Positions 36,047 through 49,640 of a stretch of 64,000 nucleotides of DNA are shown piece after piece; the stretch's first letter is position 1; every line of letters begins with the position of its first letter. Made by a program: the position numbers and the translations under genes. The notes beneath the pieces were generated by a model. It was not told where the DNA came from. It saw only the letters and a list, made by a program, of their open reading frames with translations, and ran no database searches. Source of the DNA: Pithys albifrons albifrons (Eukaryota > Chordata > Aves > Passeriformes > Thamnophilidae); the NCBI RefSeq assembly GCF_047495875.1, contig NC_092466.1:16178561-16242560 (forward strand), in the 5' to 3' direction.

Positions 36047-38944
36047 GTATGGAACATTAGTTATACTTTATTTTTTAATGTCTTCCTAAAACATATTACT
36101 AAGAAACAAACTCATTTATTTCTATATTCTTTACTTTTTTACAGACTATAAATAGGATCTAAACAGAATTGAGCCACTTGGGTGTATATAAAAATCTGAG
36201 TATTTATTGTATGCCAATAGTTTACTCAGGAGATGGAAATATGCAGAACTGGTATTGGCTAGGTTCAGATACCTTTATGTGAATGGTATGAACTGAAATG
36301 TTTCTGTTGGTTTCTTATGGAGGAAAAAACCCACACAACTGAAAACTGGCTTACTTCCAAGCATTATTTAATCATCAGAAACTATGCTTTTAATGACTCT
36401 TCCTTTTCCCTTATCTCTTCTGCTGTAATTCTTGCCCACACTTGTATTGGTAGCCTGATAGCCTGAAAACAACCTTCCTCATTCCACATCAGAGATCTAA
36501 GGAGTGACTGGAAGTCTGTGCTTCCTATCAGCTTTCTAGATGGAAGAGACTAGCAAACGTCTCTGACAGCATCGCAGCTGTAATACAGCACAAATTTTTA
36601 CCAGATGCCTACGAGATGCTGAAACTCCAAGCCAAAATAGTCATTCTGAACAGGAGGAAAAAACCAAACTATCTAACAAAACCTTACCCAAAACTAGGAT
36701 TTCCAGACAAAGGCATGAGGACATTAATTCATCTTTTTTAAGCTTAGCTGTCAAGAAATTAGTATTTCCCAAAGTTATGTATTGTGCCTGTATAGATTTC
36801 ACAGCAAGACTGAGAGGAACTTCCAGAGAACAATTCCTCCCATCTGTCTTGAATGTTTCTATGAGGACAGGATGAATTGTCTTACGAAGGTGCCTCTCAC
36901 TAAAGATCATGGAAAAATCTGAATGGTCAATTTAGCCTAAAGACCTCTATTTTACAGTGAAGGACAGGAAATAGGAATTCTACTTTTTATGGCTGTGCTG
37001 TGAAAAATCCGTGGGAGTGTATTCTTTTAGGCAGACTTAATTTAGTTTAAACAAAAATTTTTTAACAAGCAGCATTTATAAATGATTGTGTGATGTTACA
37101 ATTTGTTAAAAGCCTATAGGAAGATGAATTTTGTTTTTCTGTCTGATTGTGCTGAATGAAATTTCTGCTAATATGATCAGATTTTCCTCTTTTTAAAACA
37201 TTTTATTTCCCATGGTGAAATTTATTAAAATTACCATAAAATTTGTATTGTGAAGAGAAGTGCCATATTGATCATGAGCTTTGTTAGGTGTAAGCAAGAG
37301 GATATACTTTCACTGAGAATACCTGACTTTGCTAATCGATGATTTACTGTACTGTTCTTCACAGATGAGAATTTCACTCCTTCAGTTACCAGCTCATGGC
37401 AAAATGAATAATTGCCAATTTTCAAATGCTGCAGTGTGACTATTAAGGTAGAAAATTGTTACAGGTTACATTGACTCAGCATAGTGTATGTTCCTTCAAA
37501 TTCAAATCCTGTTTGAGTTGGAAAACAGTAGACAATCAGGTTACAGAAAAATTACTCTAATTAGAATCTTCATTGTACCAGTCACGTTGAAGTTCTCAGA
37601 CAGTGAAAATAAATAGTAGCTATTTTAAGTTTAGCAATAGAAAAGATAAACCTCCTTTTAGCTGTAAGAGAACAGGATTATAATTGTTTAATAGCTAAGT
37701 AAAATTATTTAAGTTATTTTTCTCATGCAGGGCACTATATATCCTAGAGACACAGGCACTGAAATGTCTAATATGATTTCATAATGGCTAGTACTAGATT
37801 CAAAATAGTAAGGATCACTTCATGCAGAAAACAAGCATAGTATATGTAAAATTAAAAATCACTTTAAGCAAGAAAATGCTAAATGTATAATTAGTAACTG
37901 TTGTTTTAGGAGTATAATAATCATTTCTTTGGGCATGTTACCTTTCCTGGTTTTAATAAAATTAATGTAATACTTATTCTGTATCATAATATTTCCTTAA
38001 AGTCCTTTTAAGATGCTTGTATTTCAGTGCAGTCATTTATAAGAAAGGTTTTAACTAGTCAGTATTCTTGTGTCTCTAAGCCAATGCCAGCCTTACACAT
38101 ACTGTTCCTCATAAGAGGAAGTATATTAGCGGTAACATCTGGGTTTGGGCAAGGAACATACTTCATTTTGTCTTCATTTGACACAAGTAGAGAGCTAGAT
38201 GGTATAAAATTTATTCAAATGGAGATTGAGTTAAGCTTTTTTATATGTCAGGGCTGCATATAATACAGTCTACAGGACACTTTTAAACAAGAGGTAGCTT
38301 GTCAATTAGCCCTGTCTGTAGACCTAGTTTGCCTTGTGTTCAGGGTTTGTTGACTACAGATACATGAATGAGTCTGGCAAGAATTAAACACTTTGCTGTT
38401 GTCCTTCAGCCTTCCTGGTAATGGTTGTATGTGATAGATTGTGTTTCCAATTCATGAATGAGTGGTTTTATATTCCTTATATGCACTTGCTCTATGAGAC
38501 ATGAGGATATCTTTTCTGAGTCAATAAGTGGGGTATACTGCCAGAAATCAGTACATGACATATAATTTACCAAGAAATTATAAAAATTGTCTCACCACAT
38601 TTTTTGAAGGAGCTTGATTGACTCTAAAAAGCAGCTGAAATATTGAAAATAACTACCAAAATATCAAAAGGAAGACCTTACCTGTTAGTGAAAAGAACAC
38701 GTGCTTGTAAACAGTTACTTCAGTTTCTCTGCTGTTTGCATATTCTATTGCAGAAGCAAGACAAATGAGATGATCTTTTTCTTCCAGTTTTCCCTGGGAT
38801 GAAGCAATAAGTATCCTATTACGTAAAATTGTGGTTCTCTATTAGTTTTCTCTGTTTTAGATACTGTGATGAAATCTGAAGCATTTCCATGGTCTAATTT
38901 TACTAAAACTCTAATTTTATTAAAACTGCCTCTTCTTGTACATT

Positions 38945-39043
38945 GATCATATAATATATGGTACTTTATATATGCTATGCATTATACATGATATACATTT
39001 GATTACATATATTATTCATGAAATATATATTATCTGTTAATTA
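38945..39043. repeat. AT-rich low-complexity segment
   Basis: About 100 bp of almost pure A/T with repeated ATAT, CATATA and TACAT units. It is degenerate microsatellite-like DNA. Confidence 0.7.
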
Positions 39044-42000
39044 TAAAGTTAAACCTCTTGGGGCCTATCACTTTGATGGCTGAAGCAAACTGTAACAATT
39101 TTGGCATTTTTCTCTAAATGTGCCTGGCTACTAATGAGTAGAATCAAATTAATGCATCATTGACTTTTGTGTATTGAAATGCTGAACCTCAGCACTTCAA
39201 TAGGTAATGAAATTACTTCCTGTAAAATATACTCTCTGGTATTCTTAATAGAAATAAATAATTCTATCTGTTCATTCTCTGTGGACATTTGTTAAACCTG
39301 GCAGAGTTTAGCCTCTGACTCATCTGAAGTCAGATTTGCCAGCAAAGGCAAAGAGGCATGCAAGATTCAGCAATTACTTCAATGTACAATACTTCTCATC
39401 AGCCCAAGCTGAGGCAAAGGTGGTATTAGGGTTTTGTACCTGGTATGTACATACATTTTTCATGTGATGCTCTGCACACATACAGATTAGACAGAAGTAC
39501 AGACTAAGGAGAAAATATTTCGTAAAGATATTCTGTTAAAGTCATTTCATTCTAGAAAGACAGAAAAAAATTAGATTACTTTCATTTTAATAAGATAACT
39601 ACTGAGCACAATTGCATTATAAACATTAAAAATAAAAAAAAAAGTAAGCTGCCAGCTGGGCCAGAGATTGGTGCTAAGTAGGCAGATAATTAAATTTCAT
39701 CACTGGGTTAGGTACAGATATATCTCCTAGTTTTCTCCCACCTCTTTTATTCAATGAATGTTTTACAAGATAACTCTTACGGCAAACTTCAGATTACAAG
39801 TCCAATATCCTATATCTGTAATGAAAAAACTTTGAAGTGCATAAACAAGGTTGCAGAATCAACTGCAAAATGGATAGGAGGTAATGTCACTGTCTCTGCT
39901 GAACTTCATCTTATTTATTATGTAATGTATCTTGATAAGCTTTTTAGTTTGTTCTTACTAAAATTATGGGACTGCAAGAAAAAGTACCTCATGCAGGGCT
40001 TTAGAAAAATGTATGTCTAACTGTAGTAGCAATTTAGGAATGGTTTGTGTGTCCTTTGCCTTGTATTCAAAAGATTAGGCTTAGTACTATGGCTAATAAC
40101 TAAGAAAATAGAGAATTTTGTGAAAATCATAACTGAGGCAACTTAAAACAGTTTCCAGTAGAACATGCACAGTACCTACAGTCAATAACACTGGCTTCAA
40201 TTTAATTCACTTAATGTTTTCAGCTTTAAACAGAATCATTTTTAGAATGAGAAGGGTGTTTAAATATTTCATGTATTTTGAAATGTCTTAACTATTTTAT
40301 AGACATTGTCCTTTGACCTGCACACAGAGCAGACCTAGAAATAGTCGGTGAGATCTGGAGTAGTTCATTCAAACTGTAATATCTGCTAATAGATTTGTAA
40401 ATGCAGGTATGTGTGTGTATATGGGGAAGTTTCTATACATCATACATACACTTCAAGAGTATTGAGTGATTTCTTGGAAGCAGCAAAAACAGGGATCTTC
40501 CTAGCAAACTGTGTTTGTGGTGTAGGGGTGACTAACAACCTATGCCCTGATCACATGGATGTGCAAGATGTGGTGGTGTTTCACTTGCATCTTCCCCCTC
40601 TCCTGTCAGTGTGGCGGCAGCTCTTCATATTCATTCCCAAGCTCATTATTTCTCTCAGTTGCTAAACATTAATCAGTATCCAACTAAACAGCATCTAAGT
40701 ATCTTTGTGGCACTGAGTTATGCTAAATATTTTCACTGCGAAAAGGAGAAAAGATGCTAAATTTTCAAATCCAGGACAACCCTCTCCTTCTGGTATTGCC
40801 CATGACAAGGTTCCTGCCTTAAAGTGAGTAGATTTTACAGACTTACGTGATACACAGGGGTCATGGCATCTGCTTAGTGCTTTGCTCACAGTGTTAACCC
40901 TGCTTGTCTTAGGATGAACATTTAGATGCTTGATCTGAATTCTGACAAACTGGAAACCAACACATGGGCACAAATGGACCTACTGCTGTGTGGTGTTGCA
41001 TTTGCCTAACTGCTGCTCCTGAGAGAACCTGGAGGGAAATGTTGTGACTTCCATCGCAAATTGATGACATAGTAATTTTTACTGAAAAAGTTACCCATAA
41101 AGCAGGCTGTTTCCTGGATTTCAGTTGCACACAGCAATATTCATGATGTTGCTGACAATTTTAACATGGTATTTTTGAACCATAAAGGAGGCACAAAAAA
41201 CATTCCAATTACAAAGACTGGAGACTTACTATATTTAGTTTTTAAAGAATGCTTATGTCCTTATGTCCAGAGAAAACATTAGAATAAAAAGAACTTATTG
41301 TTTCTAATATTCCTGAGGTTGAAAGTGTCTTCAGAAAATGACCTTTGTTAATCTCAGAGTCTAGAAAATGTCCTCTTATCATTTACACCAAGTTGTCTAC
41401 AATTTATTGAAGCACAATAGCAATGTGTGAGGGATCAAAATTTGACTTTCAGAAGTTTTTTATTAAATGTAAAGTTTGCAAATATGCCATGGTTTGACCA
41501 TGCCTTTTGCTGAATCTTCTAACTGAATCATATGAAACAACTTAATTTACATTCTGGCAAACACAGACATTACTCGGCCCCTTGACACCAACAGCTCTGA
41601 AATGCAGTTAAGTTCTAGTGCATTTTTCATTAGCACTGGTTCTCATAAATTCATGTCTTCAAGTATCAAACAATGAGAGAGAGGGAGAAAGAGGTCAGAG
41701 GAAAAGCATTAATTACAGTCCATTGTTTTCTTTGTGATACGTCTTTAAATATTAATTCTCATAGAATCTTGAAGTCTGTTTTTCCTTCCAACAGTGAACA
41801 TACTCCTCTATAAAGTTTAAAGTTAGGCCTGATTATCCCAAGGAATTATCTCCATTTTCCTTAAAAATTCTCTATAGTTTGTATATGTTGAATTAAATGG
41901 GAAATGCCACAAGGCAGAATTCTCAGAAGCCCTGATAAGATCTCTGTAGTTCACTCTACTATTAGCATAGATACAGTTGTGTCATTGGAGAGCAAGTGAA

Positions 42001-42670
42001 AATTATGTCTCCCTGTGAATAAAGTTTTCATCAGCTGAATGAACCATGGCATGATAAGTCAACAGTCTCACTAAAAATCTGCTGTATCATGCTCAGGAAA
42101 GTTGTCTTTAATTTACATACTTGATTATATCCTTTGCTTAGAAGACAGAATATTTTGATGTGGGCAGGGTCAGTCATCAGGAAGTTTAACTCATGTCTCT
42201 GATTTTATAATCAACACTTCTTATTTTAGATATTGGAAGTTAAGGCTAGAAATGTATATTATTAAATAATTTTAAAATTGTTCTGTAATTACTTTTTGTA
42301 GTCCTCATGTATTCTCAAGGCTGCTTATTGCCTCCATACTGTAAGTTCCTAAAAAGAGCAAAATGTATAAGAGCTATTTTCATTGTTGCCTTTTTTAATT
42401 CTTTTCATTTGATAAAACTTTAATGTAAGAGAAGCCATGTATTTCTTACAGCCATTGTGCTAGTTTTATTCATCAAAATAAGGCTTATATTCAACAGCAA
42501 AATAAGTTACTATTGGATATTAAAATAATCTAAGGGCAACAGCGTTTTCAAAGTTTTCGTTTGATTTAATTATAGCACTAATCTTTTGAACAATGCTGTA
42601 CCACAGAAATCCTGATAATTTTGGTCAGATTGTCCTGTATCTTGTCAGCCCACTTATTTAGACAAGTTCT

Positions 42671-42731
42671 CAAAAACAAACAAACAAACAAACAAACAAA
42701 AACAAACTAAACCCCCACCCAAACAAAAAGC
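42671..42731. repeat. (CAAA)n microsatellite with A/C-rich flank
   Basis: Several consecutive CAAA units followed by AACTAAACCCCCACCC and a further A-rich stretch. Confidence 0.9.
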
Positions 42732-45124
42732 ATTATAATGCTGGAACCTTAGCCAGAATGACTAGAAAGATTCTGCACCCTGAAGTATAAGAGCTAGAGA
42801 TAGGGGAAAAGACCAAAACAGGAAGTTTAAATCTGTGTATCATGCATGAGATGGAGAAAGAGGGTGGCAGAACCTAAAGGTGCTTGGAATTTGGTTTGAT
42901 ACTTCAAGGACATACTGATATTACATGCTGTTTAACATGATCACTCTTGAAAGGCTGATATATGGTCAGATGGAGTCAAGGATTTTAGCCAGAACCATTT
43001 TATTGCTAGCTAGAAATGTACCTGAAAGACACAGGCAAGATAAACGTGATGCTGACACTTTCCAAAGTAGAAATACAATACCAAATCTTTAAGAGATGTT
43101 GAGGTAGAAGATGAAGCTTTATCTTCTTTGTTTGAAAAACAGTATCTGAGCTACTTAATATAGATGAAAAGAAATGGGTTGTGGTCATTGCAAAGGAAAT
43201 GTGTGTCAACTTACTACTTGTAAACAAGCTATTGAACAGCATAGCAAGTCACCCATGCAGATGCATTCCAGTGAAACTCTGCAACGCTAAAGCTATTGGC
43301 AAATGTAGCTAAAAAAAGAAAATAACCACACCTGAGTAATACCTGGTCATTTAATGAGGGAATGATGGTCTTGGGACTTAGGAACTTAAACTCCATGAGT
43401 TACGGCATTTGCACACTTGCAAAGCTGTGAGCTTCATGGAGGTTTAAAATGGTTCCTATGATATTTTCAGTTTTGAAAGGCTGAAACTGCAATATGCTGA
43501 TCTGCAAAACTGTATTAGATTAAATTTTCAGCTGCTTTTATCATGAGTTCATATCTAGGTATTTCCTGGAAATTCAGAATTCTTGTCACACTATGTCTTG
43601 CCTTAATACTCTTTACAATTTGAGCTAGACATATCCATAATTGTAGAGGGTAAGTTAGAGGGTGAGTAAGCTTGATAAAATGCTCCATGCTTTGATATGC
43701 TGCTCCAGGCAAAGTGTAAAATGCTGATTGGAAATTTTACAAGTTCAAGCATTTTTAGAAGATAGTATATTCAGACTCCAATGGGGGCTTTGTAGAAAAG
43801 TATATCAGATTTGAAAGAGCTAAATGTGTTCTCAGATGATTCTCTGGTGTCATATATATTAAACTTGATTATGCAAAAATGCTATAAAGAGAAATGCATA
43901 AGACCTTTTTAAATGTGCTTATTGTCATTGTGTGGACAAAGAACTAAGCATTCCCATATGCATGAAATAATATTCACCACAGTTACAGAAAAGACTATCT
44001 GACTTCTAATTGTGATTGATTGTGCTCATTTATTGCAAAGAAAAATCAAAACCAAAGGATTTTATTTATTTAAGTAAAGCCAGAGTTACATTAGATACAA
44101 ATTCTTTCTTGCAAAATTATTCTGTGAGAAAGATAGAACTTAAGGTTTGTTACAGGGCACCTGTCCCTTAAGTAGGTGTCTGTATACATCCAGCTTAACT
44201 GTAATGAAAACAGTGATGTTTCAAGAATACACATCATGAAAATTTACAAAATATCTTGTGCAGACTGATAAACTCAAATGTCACAGGAACTGGAACACTG
44301 CATTAAACCAACTAGTGTAATATAACATTGTTCAATAGTCTGGAATAACTACAGCACAGTACAATCACTATGCATTTAAATTACAGCATGCATAAGACAT
44401 TTTAGGTATTGCATTTACCAATGCATTTCCACTATTCTATGAAGTAATTTTGTCTAAAACAAATTATTAGATTCCATGAATAAATGCTAAACTATAAAAA
44501 GTACCTTAAAGTAAACTTACAATAAAAGCCAAATATATCTTTTGATGCACATTCATGTACATGTATATTAGTTTGATATGATACGATAGTTTTAAAGACA
44601 TAATGTTTCAGAATACTTTTCTTTATTAATGAATGGGAAAATTTAAGGAAATTAAAGTATGTTCCTTGGATAAACAAAGCTGGTGAAATCCACAGGTATT
44701 ACATTAAATATGTTGGACCATACTTAAACTGTAACTGTTGTAAATTCAACTGCAGACCTGGGTTATTCTGTGCACACTTCCTGTCAAATATGTGTGACAA
44801 TCTCTGGTTTATGCCTATTTGGAAAGAGAACATAAGTCTTGAGAGGAAAACTGCATTAAATTAATTCACTTGATTTTGAGTTGAGAGACCATGGAAAAAT
44901 ACACATAAACTTCCACTGATCTCCTTGACATTGTACATCCTAGATAGTTGAAACCCACTACTGGAGATGTGGATAATTCTTTTCTTTTCAATTTAGTGTT
45001 CATTAAACACTCGAGATGAGAAAACATTAAAAATAAAAACACACAATGAATAAGTGAAATTGCAGTAAGGGGTAAATAGGTTCATATTAGAAAAATATTT
45101 TAAACTGTGAAGATAGTTGACAAC

Positions 45125-45290
45125 TAAAACAGGTTACCTGGGAGGCTGTGGGAGTTTTGTCACAAGCAATTTGTTAACATAGATTAGATAAAGCCAAGCC
45201 AGTCATGATAGATGTTCAATGTGACCCTAACTCAGAGCTTTTGAGTGGACTAGATGACCTCCTGATGTTCACCCTTGTCCTACAACTTGT
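45125..45290 (+). mobile_element. Degraded CR1 LINE 3' region
   Basis: The order of motifs follows the CR1 3' UTR on the plus strand: CAGGTTACCTGGGAGGCTGTG, a GATAGATGTTCAATGTGACC-like part, then GAGTGGACTAGATGACCTCC and a TGTTCACCCTTGTCCTACAA-like end. It is much diverged and the terminal tail is not visible. Confidence 0.6.
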
Positions 45291-48095
45291 TACTAGTGAA
45301 ATGGAAGTTTTTCCAAACAGTATTTTCATTTTTTGACCTTTGTTTACTGCTGAATTCCTACAGCCTCACTGATGACATAGAAAACTCTTGTGTTTTATTA
45401 TGCAAGCAAATTCTAACAGAAGAGACTTTGAAACTAATGTGTTCCAAATATGCCTTCAGTATTTTGAAATGTTATGAGACTAGTGAAACTGGATGCAGAT
45501 CCTCCAAGTATACATAAAAAAATTAGGCCAGTTTCTGCTCTGAAACATATTAATCACAAGAAGATATTGGTTCATAGATTAAAAATACTATTTATTGCTA
45601 CTTACAAATAAAGTTTGGTAAATATCCTGGAACTTTAATGATACAGATTAAAATAATTTAAATATATAATATTTAATATACCTTAGCAAAACAGAATGTC
45701 CAGATTAAACCTCATGCCTATGTTGATTGAGTACACCCTCAGACAAAGAGGCAATGCCATTATTATTGAATTACACTTAGTATTCAGAGAATCATTCAAG
45801 ATTCTAATAATTATCTGGAGGTGAACATTGGCAAGGTTTTCTGTGAAAGAAAACCTCAGCCTGCAAGATACCTGACTTATCTATTGATTATTAGAGATAT
45901 CTGAGTATTGTTTTATCTGTTGATTAGGAGGTAAGAGAACTATGATTACTGAAGATCATTTGTGTTTACTTTTCAGTATTAATGCACAATATCAAGAAAT
46001 GGGATATTTCAGAGATTTACCTTCAAATATTCTGTGTTATTTTTATGGAAAATGTATCAAATGTAGTAAGTAGTTCCCTGTTCCAACATGCCTTGACTGG
46101 TAGCAATGCTTACAACAAGCAGTTACATCGGTTGTTGTAGGTAATTCACCAAGAACATTATCCACAAACTTATGCCCATAAATATCTGAGCAGATAATTT
46201 GGTCAGATATATTTATTGCTTTAGTTTATTGCCTGGTTTTTTAGTCTCATAGTCATTGATTTTATAGGTCGATTATGGAGGATCTCTACATCTGTGGTAT
46301 TTGCAAAGGCATGAGTGGTTGATCACACAATCTTCCTGCATCATCATATTGATGAGTTTGTAGATATCTCCAGAAAAAAAAAAAGAGACCTATACAGTCA
46401 GAGTCCATTTCCAAGAGATATTTATGCATAACACTTTTGAACTGGATTTCTGGAATTACTGATGTATCTCAAACTCTCATGAATCAAAATTATAAGGAAC
46501 AGGAATTGTGGGCAAATTACTACCTCTTTTATTTTCAGAATAGTTATCCCATACTGGCTATAAGTCATAGGTAAGGCATTTTGAGCTATATAATGTGGAT
46601 TATCATACTTGTGTTATTGTGTCATTAAGAATGACATTACATTTGTGTATTCCATTTGTCTCTTCTGTTAGTGATATTGAAGAAGCAACCAGTTAGCAAT
46701 ATTTCCTCTTTGTGATCTTAAGAGTGTGTTTTCCAGCTAGAGAGAACACTTCTTTCTGAGGTTCTGGCATTGCTAAATCCAATAACAATTATTGTACCTG
46801 CTAGGAAGACTTTTGACCTGGAAAGATGAGCAATGAGATGGTCTTACAGCTTGGTGAAGATGGTGGTGACTGCTGTTCACTTCTTTCAGATCTCTTTTTT
46901 TCCATCTTACTACTGCAGTAACGTTCTGGAAATGACATGTCATTACTAGCTTTTAATTAATATCTCTCTATTTATGTTTATAAAATAACTCTGCTTTATA
47001 TGTGCTTATCATTGTCTTGCAAAGGTCTCATGATCACTTCTGGTTGAATGCTCCAAGAAACCCTACAATATTTTAGAAACTTACCTTTTGACCTTTTTAT
47101 ATATGATGGAAAACCTTTTTTTTCTTTTTGCTTCTGGCTAAAATCTGGGATAGGGATCACCAAAAATAGATTTCTGTGCATGTCAGCTTTTAAACAATAG
47201 GAAAAAACAAGTGCTCGTGCCATCATCATATATAAAATATTTTCCATAGCTCAGGTTAGTAAGACTAAGACTGACAACAACAAAAAAACCTCAACATTAA
47301 AGTTAAAAATTGGGGTTGACATTCATGAACTCATGCAATTGTACCTTTGTTTCTTACTTTCCAATAGGGTAAGTTAAGGACAAAATGTCAACCTGAATTT
47401 TTACCGATAAATCTAAATCTCCATGGTTTTGTGGAGTCAAGACATTAATTGTATAGAATTTGTCTATGAGTTAATAGCAGGGTAATCCATATTTTTTTAA
47501 AAAGAATTAAAGAAGAATGCTTTTTGTTCTCTCTAGATTAGCAGATTGAATTACATCCTATTGACTCTGAAGCAGAAAGTGTTCCAGAAAGAAGCCAAAA
47601 GTGTAAAACCCTCTAAAAAATAACCAAGGTTTTTTTCAGCATGTTTTAATGTTTCTCTGCTGCTTGTTACAGTTAATAACACTTCCTTTGCTATGATTTT
47701 AATTCTTGGATACCTGGATATCTTAAAGATGAAAAATTGGAAGTTGCAGAAGGGTATAATGTGGCATAAATGCTAATATAATATTTTCTCCATAAAAATA
47801 GCAAATGAAAGAGTAAACTTTTTCCTTTTTTTAAACTCTAAATATGAAACTTTGCTGAGGTTCCTTATAAGTGTAGATTACTTTCTGAAAAAGAATAATG
47901 CAGTTGTGTAGTACAAAATCATGCAAGTCAGCATCACACTCATATGGAGTTTGATCAAAGGTAGTGGAAATTTCGTAAGTAATGGATACACAACCCATTA
48001 GATACAATGATGGGTTTTATACACAGTATAAATTTCTCTTTTTTTTTCAACTATTCTTGGCTGGCTACAGTCACAGTTGTAGGCATAGTTAATGG

Positions 48096-48099
48096 GATA
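48096..48099. repeat. Probable target-site duplication, left copy (GATA)
   Basis: GATA occurs immediately before the LTR and again at 48731-48734 immediately after it. Because both flanks continue with TG, the repeat could be read as up to 6 bp, so the duplication length (4 to 6 bp) and thus the ERV class are ambiguous. Confidence 0.6.
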
Positions 48100-48359
48100 T
48101 GTCCTAGTTCAGCTGGAGGGACCAGCTAACCCTGTGTGGTGGTGATCAAACCTGTGTATTCCACCCCCTCTATTCATTCCCCAAGGACAATGGGCCATTA
48201 GCAGCAGCTGCCCAGGGAGCCATTATCACTTCACACCCAGCCTGAGGGGGGCGGAGCTGCTAATGGGCCATCAACAGCTCAACAACCCCTGGCTCCCAGA
48301 GTTAATCACCCATTGTGTGAGTTTCCGCCCAGGGGGAGGGACTGAGTGCTCCCTGAGGG

Positions 48360-48367
48360 TACATAAG
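48360..48367 (+). promoter_or_regulatory. TATA-like box of the solo LTR
   Basis: TACATAAG lies downstream of the GC box and about 290 bp before the ATTAAA signal, the position expected for the U3 promoter of this LTR. Activity cannot be judged from sequence. Confidence 0.45.
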
Positions 48368-48651
48368 TGGTGGGTAAGAAGACCTCAGTAACCTTCTCGT
48401 CGGATCCAGAGCAGCAGCAGGACCTCGACAGCAGGAGATCACCGCTCTCGCCCAGACCACAGCCCTCGCCTGCACCAACAGGTTTTTCTTTTCCTTTTGC
48501 TCTGGACTTGGGGGAGCCACAGGGGGTCTCAGCACAAGGGCAAACAAACCCCCCTTGGGTTTGTGCCCCAGGACACTGGGTTATACTGCTGGGGTATTGT
48601 GAGTTGAAAGCAATTTCCCTTGTGTATCAGTGTTGTTATTGTAATATTATT

Positions 48652-48657
48652 ATTAAA
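48652..48657 (+). promoter_or_regulatory. LTR polyadenylation signal (ATTAAA)
   Basis: ATTAAA lies near the expected R/U5 boundary of the solo LTR. If active, it could truncate ADGRA1 transcripts inside this intron, because the LTR is in the sense orientation. Confidence 0.5.
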
Positions 48658-49104
48658 TTTTAGCTCTGACTTATAATCTCTCTCGTGGTGAGTTCATTTT
48701 CCCTTGCTGGTTCACCTTCAAACCAGCACAGATATGAAGTGGGGTCTCTTTCTGAACTCAATCATGTCCTATCTTGCTTACATTTTGATAATACATTGTA
48801 CTTTTCTAAAATGTGACTTTAGAGATGTTTATTTGAAAAATTTTATCTTAAGTTTATTTGAAACTTGAAAATATTTGAAATATCTTTATACTGAAAACCA
48901 TTCAAAATGTATTTGAAAATTTAGGAATTTTCAAGCTATGCTCACTCACCTGTGAATCAATCTGCTCTGAGTAGTGCAATTTTTCAGTTTACAGACTGAT
49001 ATTTACTAGAAGACCAGTAGGTTTAAAGAGCCCTTCTCTTTTCCTTGACAGTTGGTATGGATGGAGCCTCATAAGACTGAAAAGATAACAGTGAATAATA
49101 ATTT

Positions 49105-49255
49105 AATCATAGAATCATAAAGATAATGTTTGGCAGAAACACCTCTAAGACATATAGTTTAATTCTCCATTCAAAGTAGATAAAACTTAAAAGTTAGCTC
49201 AGGTTCTCATGTAGTTCAGTTTTGAATATCTGCAAGGACTTTTTCCTCCCATCCT
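49105..49255 (-). mobile_element. CR1 LINE 3' fragment
   Basis: The left end has the inverted CR1 tail (TAATCATAGAATCATAAAG). It is followed by TTCAGTTTTGAATATCTGCAAGGACT, quoted here as TTCAGTTTTGAATATC and TGCAAGGACT, which is the antisense of the CR1 3' UTR. It is diverged and 5'-truncated. Confidence 0.8.
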
Positions 49256-49587
49256 AGTTCTATGTCCTTTTAGCTTTCACCTTGAATGGACCACAGACAT
49301 GAAACATAAGGGCTGTAATCTAGCCTGAAATAAAACACCAGAAAGTCACTTAAAATAATCCCATGAATCTAAAAGAACAAAATAAAAATTAATACGTATG
49401 TAGTGTAAAGTTAAAATTCCTATCTACATAATGGAAAATATATAAATACCATGTTCATAAAAACAAGATATTAGCTTGCACAAAATATATCTGAACTATT
49501 GATTAGAGAATATAAGGCACAGTTCATGAAGACTCTGATTATCTAGTCCTGACTCTTTCAGCCTATCCAGAAGTTTAACAAATTTCT

Positions 49588-49640
49588 AAAAAAAAAAAAA
49601 AACCAAACAAAAATAAAAACCACCAAAAAAACCAAAAGCA
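49588..49640. repeat. Poly(A) and A/C-rich low-complexity tract
   Basis: Fifteen A residues followed by CCAAACAAAAATAAAAACCACC-like sequence. No SINE or LINE body was recognised next to it. Confidence 0.85.

Larger units (their letters stand above)
48100..48730 (+). mobile_element. Solo LTR of an endogenous retrovirus (631 bp)
   Basis: The element begins TGTCCTAGTTCAGCTGGAG and ends ACCAGCACA, the TG...CA ends expected of an LTR and typical of avian ERV LTRs. It is much richer in G and C than the intron. Inside are a GC box (GGGGCGGAG near 48247), a TATA-like TACATAAG at 48360, and an ATTAAA polyadenylation-type signal at 48652, in the order U3, R, U5. An 11-bp inverted repeat (CCATTAGCAGC at 48195, GCTGCTAATGG at 48256) lies in U3. 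No primer-binding site, internal retroviral genes or second LTR were seen nearby, so it is a solo LTR formed by recombination. The orientation is the same as ADGRA1. Confidence 0.85.

Noticed and set aside
48302..48663. Open frames of 81 and 98 codons on both strands
   Set aside because: Both lie wholly inside the GC-rich solo LTR, which is non-coding.
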